Source: Chloranthus sessilifolius | Lineage: Eukaryota; Streptophyta; Magnoliopsida; Chloranthales; Chloranthaceae | Length of the DNA stretch: 64,000 nt | Assembly (NCBI GenBank): GCA_021018995.1 | Contig: CM037590.1 | Span: 38,256,287-38,320,286 of the forward strand | Reading direction: 5' to 3' | Shown here: in pieces, positions 11,701-26,700 of the stretch | Layout of the letters: every line of letters begins with the position of its first letter | How positions within the stretch are numbered: position 1 is the first letter of the stretch | The notes under the pieces: generated by a model | What the model was told of the DNA's origin: nothing | Database searches by the model: none | Seen by the model: the letters and a program-made list of their open reading frames with translations, nothing else | Position numbers and translations under genes: made by a program

Positions 11701-14700
11701 TAAACATGGCTTGGAAAAAATAAAAAATAAAAACCTGGACACATATCTAAAGATTGAACACTAAAATTTTCTAAAACCTGTGTTGTTTGCTTGGATTTGC
11801 CTTTCTCTCTCTTTTTGATTCTTCGTGAACATTCAAAAGTGTTTGTTTTGGAAAAAAATTAAATCAAAATCCAAGAAACAAAAATGTGGGATTTTGATGC
11901 ATCTTCATTGAATATATAAGGGAGATGTGTTTGGTGGCTTTCTAAAGGTTAACACAACAAACCTTAACCTTTTAAAAATAAAAATAAAAATAAAAATCTG
12001 TGAAGGGAAAAAAGTGTTTAGGGTGATATGGCAATTACCATTTTATTAAAATAAAACATTTTGATGGACAATATTTAGAAGCAAATATGTGAGATTTGAT
12101 GCATCCTCGTTGACAAAATAAGGGAGATGTGTTTGGTGGCTTTCTAAGGGTCAATACACTCATATATCTTTCTCTCTCTCAACATTTGTGAAGGGGGAAA
12201 AAATTTAGACTAATATGGTAATTACTCGTACCTTTGTTCGCTTCTTCTTCTGCAAGCTCGGAAGTTTTAGGATAACTATAGGTCGCTAGCTACCTAAGGA
12301 AACTATGATTCGATCGGCTCCCGATTGGGAGACATCTATCTCATCTCGATCCTATCTAGAAACAAAAATATTTTACAACTTTGGCTTGGGTGCATTCGCT
12401 TGGGTTCTGGACATTGCATAGTCAATCATCTAGGCCTATGGAAGCGTAACCTACCATAGCCTAGGCGAGGGATTCACTTGCTTCTTACCTAGGTGATCCC
12501 ATGATCACTTTGAGGAAGATATTATGATTTTTAAATCTAAACTTGTACGATTCAAATCTGACACTTAGATCCTTTTTGGAGAAAACTTGTTGAGTCGACT
12601 GCACTCAACCAGAAATCATGTTGACTGCACAATAGCCATTTATATCAATTGCTTGTGTGATGGACTCTTTTTCATGTTATGAACTTTTATATTAATAACT
12701 TAATTTTTTAACGTAAAAGTAGATACTTCCCGAATGTTTGACATAAGTTACATGTTGATTTCACTTGAGATAAAAATTTATGAAAATTTTAAACTCTCAA
12801 CCAAAATTTTCAGGATTTTCAGGGTTTTCGAGCAGATCTGTCCATGTTCACTGTTTGTTCCTTTTGCTCTTTTCTTTTTGTTTTCATAAATTTAGTGACA
12901 TCCATGTTTATTTTATATGGATTTTCTTCCATCAAACAAAGCACAAGTTAGGAAAAACCCGATATATTTTGTGCCCTTGTGGATATATGATATCATTAAT
13001 TAGTCATGATTAATGGCACATCTAGAGAAGAAAGAAGAAAGCAAGAAGAGGGGAATAGAAGAATGAAAAGAAGAAGACTCTTTGGGTTTGATAATTCAAT
13101 AATGGATTGACTCTTTAATGAATTTCATTATTAGTAAAATATACTATAATCGGGTCGAATATTTGCCGAGTTGTTGAGTTAACATGAGCCAGTTGCCTTT
13201 AAAGTCTAGTCGGTTTTGGATTTTCGAACCATGGTTAAGATTAGCTCAAATATTATAATTTGTTGGGAAACAAGTTTCACGGTATGAGAGATAACTTTGA
13301 TTTTTGGAAAATCCAAGACCCTATACCCTACAAGGAATTGCAAGAACTTTTTTGTCAGTGAATGGATTTTGAGTCCATTGAAGGAGGAGATTTTTGTAGT
13401 ACCTTATTGGTCTTTTGGTGGTGATGAGCCTGACAGACATTGTAAGTCGTTGGAATTATCCGTCTTTTGCATCATTTTACCACTTTAAAAAAAAAAAATT
13501 AATGCTGTGGGAGAAGTTGACATCTTGTGGGAACATTGCACTACTATATATTGGAAGGGTAACATTAAACTCCGGTTCTATTATTATTGGAATTTGCATA
13601 GCTGTTGTGTTTTTCAAATTCAATTCCACTCCTTGCTCGTTTGAGCACTTAGCAGATTACTAGGAACAAAAATTTTAAATAAGGTCGAGGCTATGTATGA
13701 CCCAAGAAAGACCAGAATGCAATACAAAGATCTAAAAAAACTGCATCGGTGGGAAAAAGAAAAGGAAGAAGTAAATAGGTAATACGTATGGTCACGTTGT
13801 ACATCAAGATGTTTAAAATTTATGACCCTGTTATTATTATTATTATTTATAACTATTATCCACGATATGATCAACTTGCTCACTTTCTGGGGTGATAAAG
13901 CACAATAGTTGTTATTTGATTGTTTGTGGTGTATGGGAAATGGACGGCTCATCAAACATTTTTTATAATAATTTTAAAACTTTTCTAATAGTTTAAAAAT
14001 TGGAAAAAATCTTACCATTTGTAGTCTGATTTAGTTTGACAATGATCATGATTTACTACCCAATTTTGATTTATTTCCTTTGAAAGATTTGTTTTTAATT
14101 AATGCATGTATTGAAAAAAATTATCCGTAAATTTTTTTTCGGTGCCGTGTATCCATGACTCAGTGACTTCTACTAAATCATAGTCTGTAAAGGTGTTCAT
14201 TGATGAATGAGTTAAATCTTGGAAGTTCTTCCCTGTAAAATTGCTTGTGTATATGGAAAAATTGATTCTTGCTATCTTTTACTTTCAGCAACCAGATGCA
14301 CCTGTTTCATCTAAAACTACTGTGCAAAAGAGATTGAATGAAGTGGTGGAATTGGAAAGCAGTGTAGTAAGTTCCAACTCCTAAATTGTTGTTTATTTAA
14401 TATAACAGAAATGATAATTGTTGCTTGAAATACAATGTGTGATAGAATGCACTCATTATTTACATGGATGCCACTCAACCTTCACCAGCAGCTCGTATGT
14501 TGAACTTTCAGTTCATGAACTTTAAAATGGTTGAAATAATGATATTGTATGTCAATAGAGAGGCTCTTCAATGCCTCTGCCTCACTGATTGTTCCAACTA
14601 ATTTTTAGTTTTGCGATAACTTAAGACTTTCAATGTGTTGGTAACATGGTTCAAAATCTCATCCGAAACCGGTACATACCCGACAATACATACCGGTTTC

Positions 14701-17700
14701 GGTGGTCACTGAAAGTATCTTACTGGTGCACTACATATATATTGGTAATATATCAAACGATACATACCAATATATTGTCCGGAACCGGGACGTATCAGAC
14801 GATACATACCGGTTTTCGAGCTGGACGATACGTACTGGAAAACCGAGATTTTTGATCCATAGTCTGTAATCTTTTCCAACTTTGTGATTATGTTAACGTG
14901 TCATTCATTTCTATGATACATTGAAACTCTTTTCTGCATCTAAGGCAAAGACCAATAACACTCTGGGTACGTTTGTTTTCCTTTTAGCATCCGTGCTCTC
15001 TGGCCTAAATCTTCAATATGCCAATTAATTTATTCTCCAAAACCACATTCACCATTCTCGTTGTTGGGACATACGATAATTCTGAAGAAAAGGAAGATTC
15101 AAAACTTAAAAAGAAGAAAGTGAAACCATGGTGTGACATAAGTAAGACTTGCTTCACCAGTGGTACCTTTAGAGGGTTCATTGACTGAGCTCAAATTAAC
15201 AGCAATACTTCTAGGGCACTAGGAGTGGATTCTAATGCATTCTTCATTGATGAGAGCATGCATTTTATTAATTTGAATCACGCTTCTCTTGTGAACTCCC
15301 AGTAATAATATATAAGACAAAATGATTTAAAGATTCAGGGATCATGTCATTTAAAGTTGCCACTTTTATTCTTTTTCTTAGCTATAGGCAGGTTTTGTGC
15401 TAAATTGCTAAAAGATAATGGCATATCATATATTTTACATGGCTATTTATTGATTTTCTTTTGCATTTGATAACATCGAGAGGTTACAATTTTATTGGCC
15501 TATTTTATTTCTATTTATTAAATCTTAGAGGAACGCCAACTATCTAGCTTGATGATGTTTTGACTCTTAGTCTTGATGTCCTTACTATTTTGCAGGAAGC
15601 AATTGAGTCTTCTATCTCAAGAGATCCCTCCCACAAGCATCTTAAACTAGGCCATTCTGTTGAGGCGCATAAAATTTCTTCTACTTCTGTAAGTAGATGC
15701 ATTATTGAGGCTTGGATGCAAAAAATAAATTCTTGTTTGGCTTATGGAAGACCAAAATAACTTACTGTGTAAAATGCTGACTTTTTCATACATAATATTT
15801 TTCCAATTTTCTCGTTTATGAGGTTTAGAGTAAATAATTACATAAAGTCAAAATGTTGATATTCAATTTTCTTGCACTCTTATTTTTTCTAAATTTTTGT
15901 TTGAGCTGCACACACATATAATTACACACTATCATATTGTCTGAGTAGGGGTTACTGGGGCTACATAAATTTCACACGAGTTGCTTTTTTCTACATATCT
16001 CCGTGGGTGCCAAATTACATAAAACAAAGTATAGGTTTGTTAATCTCCTTGCTTTTTTTTTACTTCAATTTATTCCAATTTTATGTGCGTTATGTCAAAT
16101 ATTAATTCAAAAACCCAAGCTTACCTTGGATATGACTAATTTTCAAGGTGAGGAATCCTATTTTTTTCCTTATTGTGAGGGAACTGCCGTCACCTAATAA
16201 TAAAAGGGGTCATTAGAATTTACAAAGAAGGCAGTGTTTGAGAAAGGTTGGATAGTCCAATATAAATATATTTGAGAAACTATCCAGCTTGTTTCTTATG
16301 GAAGATGGAAACACTCTGTTTTTCAAGGTGGGAAACTCTATTTTTTCCTACATGCAGCTGCGGAGGAGGAATTCCCATCCTATTTATCAAGCTGGGGAAC
16401 AATTGTTTCCCCACATACAATTGTGAGCGAACTGTGTTCAACTGACAATGAAAGGGGCCCTTGAAATAAACAAAGTTGGGGTATCTGAGAAAGGTCGGAT
16501 AATCCAATACATATTCATTTGGGATACTATCAATAATTTTTTTAAGGAAAAAGAAAGCCACTATGCTTTTATCTGTTATTGAAGGTTGCTGACCATTTTG
16601 TATTATATTTTATTTTCCAAGTTTCGTTGCAACCACTGTGTTTAGCAGTTTAGCTTGATAGAAATTTCAGTTAATGAGACTATTCAAGAACTTTCCTAAA
16701 ACTCTGACCACTCTTTTGGTATAAGATTCCCAACCACTAGTCACCAACATTTGTAAATAGGTTTACTAGCTGGTTGGCTTCTCTATAAATATAAATAATT
16801 CCCTCATAATAACTAAGTGATGCTCAAGTGCCCGACGTCCTATGAGAGAGTGGGATATCTTCACTGCAAAGTAGATTCAATTTCAAGTTAAGACTCAGTC
16901 AAGTTATAAAAAATTCGATGAGCTGACTGAATATGTTCACCAAATTACGTTATCCTCTTAGATGAGATCTGGGATTTCATGGAATGACATCCGGGAAAAG
17001 GGTATCCCCTGAAACTAGGCTGGTGATCACCTCGTTTTATCCATTTATTATTTAAAGACTTAATAGTTAATAGAACCATAACAAATAAATAAAACAATCA
17101 GCGTTATTCTTAGTCCCCATCACATGTAACTTGCACTTTTTTTCTTTGAATAAAACTATCTAGAAATAAATTGGGAAATGCTAATGTCACAACCTTAGAT
17201 ATGATATTAGCATTTGCCACATAAATTGTGACGGGGACGCCGACATCGTAGACATTGGATATGGACTGTTTTGTGTATACCAACGTCGGAAGAAGCGGAA
17301 TGAAAATCAAAAATTAGGCGAAAGATGAAATTCTGGAAATTGAAGGAGCACAGAAAAAAATCGATTGATCGAAATTGAATTTCGTTCGATCGAAATTAAA
17401 ATTCGATCAATCAAAATGTCAACGGCGATATTTTATGTATATGAGAATTTTGATCGAACGGTTTTTAATTTCGATCGAACGACTTTCAGTTTCGATCGAT
17501 CGAAATTTCGATCGAACGATTTTCAATTTCGATCGAATGACTTTCAATTTCGATCGATCGAAATCGTGTCGGGTTGTTTTAGTTGTTTTAGAAGTTTAGT
17601 TTCGAATTTTGTTTTAGGGGTTTATTTGTCTTTTATTTATTATTTGTTTAAGGGTTTTCTTTTATTGAAAGGACTCCTATATAAGGTCCTTAAGTGAACA

Positions 17701-20700
17701 ATGTAATTAGTTGATGATTAATGAAAATAGCTTTTGCTTGTGTGCTTGAGATGAGCCTATACGTAGAGTGATTCTTCTTCCCGTGAAGGGTTTGGTGCGA
17801 AGCCAAGGGTGTGAAGCCTACAAATCTATCTTCTATCTACCTATCTATCTCTTATTATCTTTGCTTATGTGATCCTACAACCTTAATTCAGCCATCATCC
17901 CTTTTGAGATCCTAAACCCTAGTTTTCCCTAAACCATTGAATCAACCCGATTCAGCAACCGTAGCCTCCATCAGACTGTTAAGCCCAAATCATATCAAAA
18001 TAACTCAAACCAGAGATTCCATCATTGCATTGTGAGCGCCTTAATATGGAATTCTAGAGTCCTATCTCTAGGAACGATCCACGCCGCAACCTAATAAATC
18101 TAACTTCGGACTGAACCTTGCCTGAATTATGCGTGATTCTCCCATGGAATACTACGAAAGCCTGAGGTATTCGTTATATTTTGTAAATTTTATTGTTTAA
18201 TTTAATTCAATTTAATTTCGGCAAAATCAATCATCGCATTCACGTAGTTTAGGGTACCATCTTGCATCAAATTGGACATGATGTGGCCCTTTTAGATTGT
18301 ATAAAAAAATGCCTAAAGTGAAATGAGGGTATTTTCATAAATTACTTGGCATTCTTGTAATTACTAAGTTAAGCATGGGCATTCTATGGACCATCATTTG
18401 CAAATGACGGTTCCTAGAATACCCATGTTCACACTTAATAATTATAATAATATCAAGAAATGTTTTTACCAAAACCCTTCCTCTTCGAGTATAATTATCA
18501 TTTTGAAATTTAAAATGGCATTGTATGCCCAATTTAATTTCACAATTTAGGCTGTGACATTACTATGCCATATATATAATGTGAAATTTTATCCCTTAAA
18601 AAAAGAAAAAAATTTCAGAGGTTGGGCCAGCTGGCCTAGAAAGTAAAATACAAATACTGCGAAGAAGGCCACCACGTGATTGTTTATAAATTGCATCACA
18701 AACTCTTTAAGAGGAACATCACCTGTCCAGTTGGTTGGCACACATGTTTCCCTCGCTGTGTATTTTATGTGATTCACATAACTCACAATATGGAGTAACT
18801 GACCCATATCCCTAAACCACGAAACGTCCTCCTTGGGGGAGTTGTCTTTTGTCGAAGCCAATAAACGGTATAAAGCGAGTTTCCGCCAATCCAATTCTCT
18901 ATGGGTGATCTAGCTGAGTAATTTAATGTCCAACCAGATCACCTCATATATACTCTTTAAGTGGATTAGGAGATTGTCTAGGTTTCTGTGGCTCCAGTGG
19001 TTTCTTTTTGCAAAAGAAACACAGGCATAAGTTTATTTTTTGAGTTATCCCTGATTCTTTGACTTTTCGACCTGGAACTTTCAGAATTGAATTTATCTTC
19101 ATTCCTGGCCCATGGCATCAAAAATTTGAAAGGAAAAACGATTTTGTGCACTGTAGAGTGTAGATCCATATATATCCAATGACAAAGATCTGCCATATTT
19201 GAGTGAGATGTGCCATGGGTGTTCGATTGTTGAGTTTTTCTGTTAGCTGATGGTTTGTGCTTTTAAAAGTTTGACAGTGGTCCAAACACTATCAAAATTC
19301 TGGTGAAGGCTCACAGGACTTTAAAATTTTTTGATGGAAGCTTAAAAGATTCCGTGATAAGTTCTGACCATTACTTACTAGAGATGACTATCTTTGACCA
19401 GTATCAACTTCACTGTTTGAATCTCTCATTTTCTCCAAATTGGGAGCAAATTTAGGTGGAAGGAATTTCCAGTTTAGAATATCTCCCCTAGGTAAATGTC
19501 ACTCTAGTTAGGTACATTTGTTTCTCCTTGGATTGGATGTCCCAGCAAATCCGAGTTTCTTTGAAAATGGGTTCTCTATAATTGAACTTCCTCCAAATCA
19601 TTTTTATTTTTGTTCTTTTTTTGAGAGTTCTTAAACTATTTCTTTCAGTATATATACACCCAGTGAATTACACAAATATCCTACAAACTTTGTGAACCTT
19701 AATATTTGTCAATTTTTTCACTCAAATGAATCTATGGCCGATGCAGGATTTCTATTTTCTTTTTATTTAAGGATTCTTCTGTTGCATTGTATCCCTCATG
19801 CTAGATCACCTCCAATCAAGATCCTTCCAACAATTATTTCTAGTTTATTTCACTTCATGGCTTTACTGATTCAAACAGTCTGACAGTTCACATCCGATCA
19901 CATGTCAAGATAAAACTCAGGTTACATCATTCAGGCCTGCAATTAAATTTGATCAAACAGTTGAGTGGGTTTTGTATCCAACAAATCTAGGCTACTCTAT
20001 TCAATTAGATAGTTATCCTTTATATAGAGTTTGGAAAACCAATGGCCTCCATGGTCCAGAAAATGGCTCCTTGGAGTCCATATAATAGCTTGCAGGCCTT
20101 CCACATTGTCATTTGACAGCCATGGACCAGCTATCAGATCTCCTCTTTCATCAATGTTAGTTTTATACGCATAACTAATCGAGGATCATATATTCTAACT
20201 TCTGAAGTTCTCTTAATGTTGTTGCTGTCTTGTGCATTTGGTTCAACTACAAAGTGTAGTTCAGTTGTGAGACACATACCTAATTCAATATCATATATCA
20301 GCAATATCTGTAATTGTGTACCTTATCTGTATGAGATATTGACTCTGGTCACCTACATTAATAGATGGCACGATTTGCGAGCATAGTTTTAGGCCATGTG
20401 GTGCTGCATGGGGCACATTTTTGGCCAATCCACATCATCTAAGTGGTTATACATCTTGTGACGTTCATATAGCCCGAAAAATTTGCCCATCACCTGATCA
20501 GTACCATCAGATCCAAGAACTTTGATATGGACCCTACGTTAGATATGACCAATGTTCTATATTAAGGAACCCAGATTGATGTTAGAATTCTTTAATGGGC
20601 ACCCATTTTAGGGTAACATCAGTTCACATGTTGATTTGCAAGTTCGATGACTTGGATTGGCCTAGGATGTGTACCATGTGGCAAAATAAGTGTAATCGTG

Positions 20701-23700
20701 AGCAATCCATCTATCGATATAGGTGATGACCCATTAATCCTTTGTTTATGGTTGCATGATCAAAATCTGATCACCAGATGTATGTACAGACCTGTCTTTT
20801 GGAATTTGATGGTGCTTCAAAAGGAAATCCTGGGAAAGGTGGGGCTGGAGCTATACTGCGAAATCAAGATGGAAGTGTGGTAATAGATTCATTAAATATA
20901 ATCCTATTTTGTGTCTTTGTAAGACATTGTTATATATGTCTTTTACTAACGGAAGCTTTTCTTTCTAACTTGCACATATTTTTGAAGATTTGTCGAGTGC
21001 GTGAAGGTTTGGGCACGGTGACCAATAATGTTGCTGAATATCGGGCTGTGATTTTAGGAATGAAATGTGCTATCAAGAAAGGGTTTAAGAACATCCGTGT
21101 GCAAGGCGACTCCAAACTCGTTTGCATGCAGGTTCATTGTTTTATTTGTTTGTATGATTTTAGGGATCGATTCTCTTCATTGACGTCATAAGCTTATCAA
21201 GCTTTTGAATAGCTTTTTAGCCAACTGTTCCTATCAAAATCTGACTTCCATAGATTTTTAAGGGCTATGAGATCTGTGGAATTCAGTTTCCCACAAGATT
21301 GATTTGGTAAACGGCTTTTTGTAACCATGATTTTTCTTTGTTATGTCAATGCTGCCCCAGCAGTCCATGGTTTTGATGACCTCTACATCTGTTAGCTTGC
21401 TTGAATAAAATTAAAAAGATGTTGTTGCTCATTTTTACAGAATTCATTAATAGAAATAATGCATCAGATTCTGCAACACTTGGTCTGCTTATTTTAAGCA
21501 GCTCTGACTCAGTAGTTTCTTTCTTCCTAAAACAAACACCATAATTACTTTCATCATTTCATGGTCTCTTTATACCTCCGTCAGGATTTGAGGTACGAGG
21601 CATTTCTTTCTTTCTCTCCATGGGAGTGGAATGGATGCGAACAAATTTATGCTGCTTGCTGATATCAGTATCTTGAGTTATTTTTCTCTGTTGATTGACA
21701 TACATTTTGCTCATACTGATTTAAATGTTAACAGCGATATGACCTGTTGTATCTGTAACTGCATGCTCAATATTTGATGATTTCAAATCCTCGAAGCTTT
21801 CATTCTTTAGTAGCTTACCTTTACTTTTTTTTGTTCTGTTGCTTTTAAATTTTGGCCTACTTCTTGACTTAATCCTGCAAAATTTATTTCCAAACGTGTA
21901 CTTCTGTTACATGAAATGCTACTTTGTCCTCTAATGACAAAGGAGTCCTTGCTTAGTTGCTCCTTTTTTTCGGTTTTATAAATATGGTAAGCAGGATCAG
22001 ATTCATAACCTCAATTTTAGAAAACCTTACATATCCCGACTGTTAATGCATAATGCTGAAAATCCAAGATTTAGTTAACTATGTTATTTGTTTCGTAATA
22101 TTGATTTGATGGCGATTGCTATTTATTATACCTTTTTCTCTCTATTGATACTTATATCCGCTATTAATACAGGTACAAAATCTATGGCAAGCCAAGCACC
22201 AGAACATGATTGAATTGTGCAAGGAGGTGAAAGGGCTTAAGGATAAGTTTATTTCTTTCCAGATCAGTCATGTTAACCGGGTACAAAATTTCTTCCTTAA
22301 AAAATTAGGTATCTGTAACATTTGGTACAATTGTTGATAGTATCAGTGGAAAATGCTTCTTATATGTATCCAACTTAAATGCCACTTGCAATTTTTTTTC
22401 ATGATTTGACGAAGCTTATAAATTTGTCTAAAGAAACTTACTGAGAAACCTATGCTAATTTTGTCAACTTGTAATATGCTCAACTAGCTAGGCTATTTAT
22501 GCATACCACAGCTTGCTTCGATGTTAATAGAAGAAAAGTAAGCAAATAAAATAGCCCAAAATTAAACTAGAAGAAAAAAAAGACTAACCTGTCTTTCTTT
22601 CATTAATAAATTCTGGAATTGAATTTTTCTTAACCTAAATGTAAAATTTCTCGGGTCGCTAGATCGTAGGTCACAATCCATATACAGAATTTGTTCTGGT
22701 ATCAATAGAAAATCAAGCAGTAAAGACTGAAATGAAACATTCAACATTTAAGAAGTAAGTGTTAGTTCAACGATTGCTACCGGTGACGGCCGTATGTCAC
22801 CTAAACAGTGGTAGATCAACCAAGGTGCACAATCACATAATAGCATCCAAATTGTACCGAGTAGCAAAATCAAAGATCAACTAAGGGTAGAAACTGATGG
22901 GGACGCCGACATCGTGGACATCGGTTATGGACCATATCGTGTGTACCGGTGTCGGAAGAAGCGGAACGGGAACCAAAACCAAGGTTAAAGGGGAATTCAA
23001 CACTGCCCTAGGTCGCTCGAGCGAGCTCACTTCTCGCTTGAGTGAGAATGCTTCAGGAAAAGAGGGCAGAAGTTCGGTTAAAAGTCGCTCGAGTGAGCCT
23101 AGGTGTCGCTCGAGTGAGAAGTGAGGTCCCTTGAGCGAGACACTTGGAAAGTTGACTTTTTTCTAGGTTTCTTTTGTTTCGTATTAGGTACTTTAGGTTA
23201 GTTTCGTAATTATTTTGTTTTAGGGTTTTCTTTTTGAAAGGCCTACTATATAAGGTCTTTAAACAATGTAATTAGGGATGATTATTGATTATTGAATGAA
23301 AGCTTATGCTTGTGTGCTTGAGATGAGCCTCCACGAAGGGTGATTCTTCGTTTCTCGAGAAGTGTTTTGTGTGAAGCCCACAATCTATCTTCTATCTATC
23401 TTTTTCTATTTATCTTTCTCTGCTTTATTTTGCTCCCATAAACCCTAAATCCAACCATTAAACTTTCGAATATCCCACAGATTATCAACCCTAGATTTCA
23501 TCCAAACCTCCGTATTGATCCCAATCGAACTATTTCGGCCCATTACCCTGCGATTTTCTCAAACCCATAAATCCTATATTAACCAGAGCCACTAGCCTAT
23601 CTGAACTGTTGGATCGATTTGATTCAACAAGCCTTAGATTGAACCGGCAATTTCATCATTGAACCACGAGCGAGCACCCTAATCTAGAAGCGGCTAAAGT

Positions 23701-26700
23701 TCTACCTCTAGGATCCTCCTTCCACTTGATTAAAGGATCTAGCGCAACGGATCGGACCCTACCCGAATCAAAACGAGGTCATCCAAATGAAAAACTACGA
23801 AACTCTAAGGTATTCGCGTTATTTTCAGATTCATTGCTCAATTAATTTAGTTTAATTTTGGCAAGATCATCATCTCCTAATCATTCACGAAGTTTAGGGT
23901 TTTGTCCTACGTAAGTTTTGGTATTAGAGCTTTGGGGAGGTTAGGGCATCCTTTGCATGTCATTTAATTTCATTGAATTTTCTTTCACTCATATTCATTA
24001 TTGTGCACATCACGTGTTTGTTGAGAGTCCAATTTTGTTGGTTCATAGTTGCATTGCATTCTAGAACCCGTCATTAGTAAGCCATGATCACCATGAACAT
24101 GAATGAGATTGCCAATGTTCTTAACCGCATGAGAGCCGAACTGAAAGCGAGCAATGATCGGATGGCTGCCATGGAGCAAGCCCAAAGGAACCTTGAACGA
24201 TATTTGAAAATGACGAGTGCTACACCGTCGTTCAGGACCTTGAACGATATTTGAAAATGATGGAGGTGAGGCAATCTGAACCTCATTTCAGTCAACCTCG
24301 TACCGACGAGGTGACAGGTGGGTAGTGCTGGAAACCCACCTCCCAAGCCTACACAATCTACATCCGATGTGCGGTTTGAAAAGGGAAAAGGTGTGGCAGG
24401 AGAATCCTCTAGGGGCGGTTCCCACATCAAGTGTTACAATTGTCAAGGGGTGAGACGCTTTGTAGCCCAATGCCCTAAGATAAATCCGCAAAGGAATCTC
24501 GTCATCAAAGGGGAGGGCGAGGAGGATGACAGAGTTTTTGAAGAAGAAATCATTAAGCCGAATTGCACACCTAGTGACGAGGAAGGTGATGACATGGGTC
24601 GTGCTCTAGTTGTGAGGTGTGCCTTTGCACAACCTCAACGGGATGAAAAGGAGGATTGGCGAAGGGAGAACATTTTCCACACCTTTGTCACATGTGAGAC
24701 AAAAAGTTGTAGGGTTATTGTGGATAGCAGAAGCTGCACCAATGTGGTATCAAAACACACCGTCACCCGCTTAGGGTTCACACCCGAAGCTCACCCGAGA
24801 CCTTACAAAGTCGCCTGGGTTGACTCTTCATCCATTCCCGTGTCTCAGAGGTGTCGCACACCTTGTGGTGCGACATGGTGCCGATGGATGTGGGTCATAT
24901 CAACTTGGGAAGGTCATGGCAAGACCTTCCCAAGTTGATCTAACATTTGCAAATGTTGATCAACATGCAAATGTTGATCTAACATTTGCACGTTTAATTA
25001 TAATGGCAAGAAAATTACTCTCAACCCTTTGGCTCCCAAAGCACCATCGACCAATCGAATCGAAAAGAAGGGCAGTCAATCTAAGGCCATTAACATTGTG
25101 AGCCCTTCAGAGTTCGAGAAAGCGTCGCTAGATGAGAGTGTGGTGTACTGTGTCGTCACCGTTGAGAGTGCTCCTGAGTCGGTGAGCGAGTACCCCAAGG
25201 AGGTTGACTCGATCATGAAAGAATTCACGGATGTCTTCCCGGAAGACTTATCCAATGAGCTCCCTCCCATGTGTGACATTCAACACGCCATAGACTTGGC
25301 TCCTGGATCTACCCTACTGAACCTGCCCCACTATAGGTTGAATTTGGTTGAGCACACCGAGTTGACTCGGCAAGTCAATGAGCTCTTTCAGAAGGGGTTC
25401 ATCCAAGAGAGTTTGAGCCCGTGTGCCGTACTTGCATTACTCACACCTAAGAAAGATGGTACATGGCGCATGTGTGTGGATAGTCGTGCAGTCAATAAGA
25501 TTACGGTTAAGTACTGGTTTCCCATACCGAAGCTCGATGACATGCTCGATATGATGGTTGGTGCCACTATCTTTTCCAAGATAGACCTTAAGAGTGGCTA
25601 CCATCAAGTCCGGATCTGCCCTGGTGATGAGTGGAAAATTGCCTTCAAGACCAAAGACGGTCTTTATGAGTGGATGGTCATGCCTTTTGGGCTATCTAAT
25701 GCTCCGAGCACCTTTATGAGGCTCATGACTCAAGTGTTTAGACCGTTCCTCGACAAATTCCTTGTCGTGTATTTTGACGACATCTTGATTTACAGTCATG
25801 ACAAGGGACAACACCTGGCCCACCTAAGGCTAGTTTGCGAGACCCTCCTGGGAGAAAAACTCTATGCGAATCTCAAAAAGTGCACATTCATGCAACGATC
25901 CGTTATCTTTTTGGGATTCATTGTCTCGGCTGATGGAATGGTTGCAGACCCCGCGGAGGTTAAGGCCATTGTGGAGTGGTCCGAACCTCGGAATATCCAT
26001 GAAGTCCGTAGCTTCCATGGCTTGGCCACATTTTATCATCGTTTCATCAGAAATTTTAGCACCATTATGGCTCCCATTACCGACTGTATGAGAAAAGGAG
26101 AGTTTCAGTGGAGCAAAGCCGCGACAAGACCTTTGTCGAGATAAAAGAGAAAATGAGTACTGCACTCGTCATGCGCCTATCTGACTTTTCTAAAGTTTTC
26201 GAAATAGCATGTGACACGTCGGGTGTAGGGATAGGCGGAGTGCTTAGCCAAGAGGGCCACCCTGTGACCTACTTTAGAGAGAAGTTAAATGAGGCGAGGC
26301 AAAGATACACCACCTATGACAAGGAGTTTTATGCGGTCGTCCGCTTCCTTTGGTATTGGAAACATTACCTTAGACCGCAGGAATTTGTGCTGTTTTTTGA
26401 CCATGAAGCTTTACGCTTCCTTGCTTCATAGAAAAAGTTGAACCCGAGGCACGTGAAGTGGGTCGAGTACCTTCAAGGGTTCATATTCGTGTTAAAGCAT
26501 TAGGCCGGTGTCGAGAAAAAGGTAGCTGATGCACTTAGTCGTCGAGTTGCGACTTTACAATCTATGAGTACCAAGGTCGTCAGATTTGAGCAATTGAAAC
26601 AAGATTATCCCGAGTGCCCAGATTTTGGGGTGGAGTACACTGCTATCATTGAAAATCCGAACAACATTAACTCCAAATATACCTTGCACGACGGGTATCT

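Larger units (their letters stand above)
17229..18269 (+). mobile_element. Solo LTR with CGATCG palindrome array (gypsy-related)
   Basis: Starts TGACGGGGACGCCGACATCG and ends ...TTGCATCA, with 5-bp flanks AATTG at 17224-17228 and 18270-18274. Copy B has the uninterrupted site near 57,157 (cttaaattggacatg). The start is homologous to the LTR of the gypsy element at 22895. From about 17360 to 17565 there are repeated TTTCGATCGAACGA / TTTCGATCGATCGAAA words, then a TATATAAG box at 17678-17685. Confidence 0.9.
15689..20789 (+). other. Copy A intron 4 (5.1 kb)
   Basis: Holds a solo LTR (17229-18269). On the minus strand, 18894-18589 reads as a 101-aa frame (…[23 protein letters not shown]…) that I do not recognise. 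The same stretch in copy B (near 57490-57790) has an indel that breaks it, so it is probably not a functional gene. 19183-19640 is the stretch that copy B lost at its LINE patch. Confidence 0.65.
22895..23914 (+). repeat. 5' LTR of the gypsy element
   Basis: Begins TGATGGGGACGCC; the end aligns with the 3' LTR end gcgtca but reads cgtaa. The first ~90 nt encode the same basic peptide as the pol tail in the 3' LTR. Palindrome array at 23013-23139, TATATAAG at 23247-23254. Confidence 0.88.

Noticed and set aside
18978..19196. Minus-strand frame as a LINE fragment in copy A
   Set aside because: Its likeness to the longer frame in copy B (57887-58237) comes from shared intron sequence; the LINE part in B starts only at 58077, inside the patch.
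26120..26431. gypsy RNase H as part of the host RNase H gene
   Set aside because: It follows RT in the retrotransposon, has retroelement motifs ([11 protein letters not shown]), and lies inside a dated insertion in intron 7; the host gene's own exons supply all RNase H motifs.
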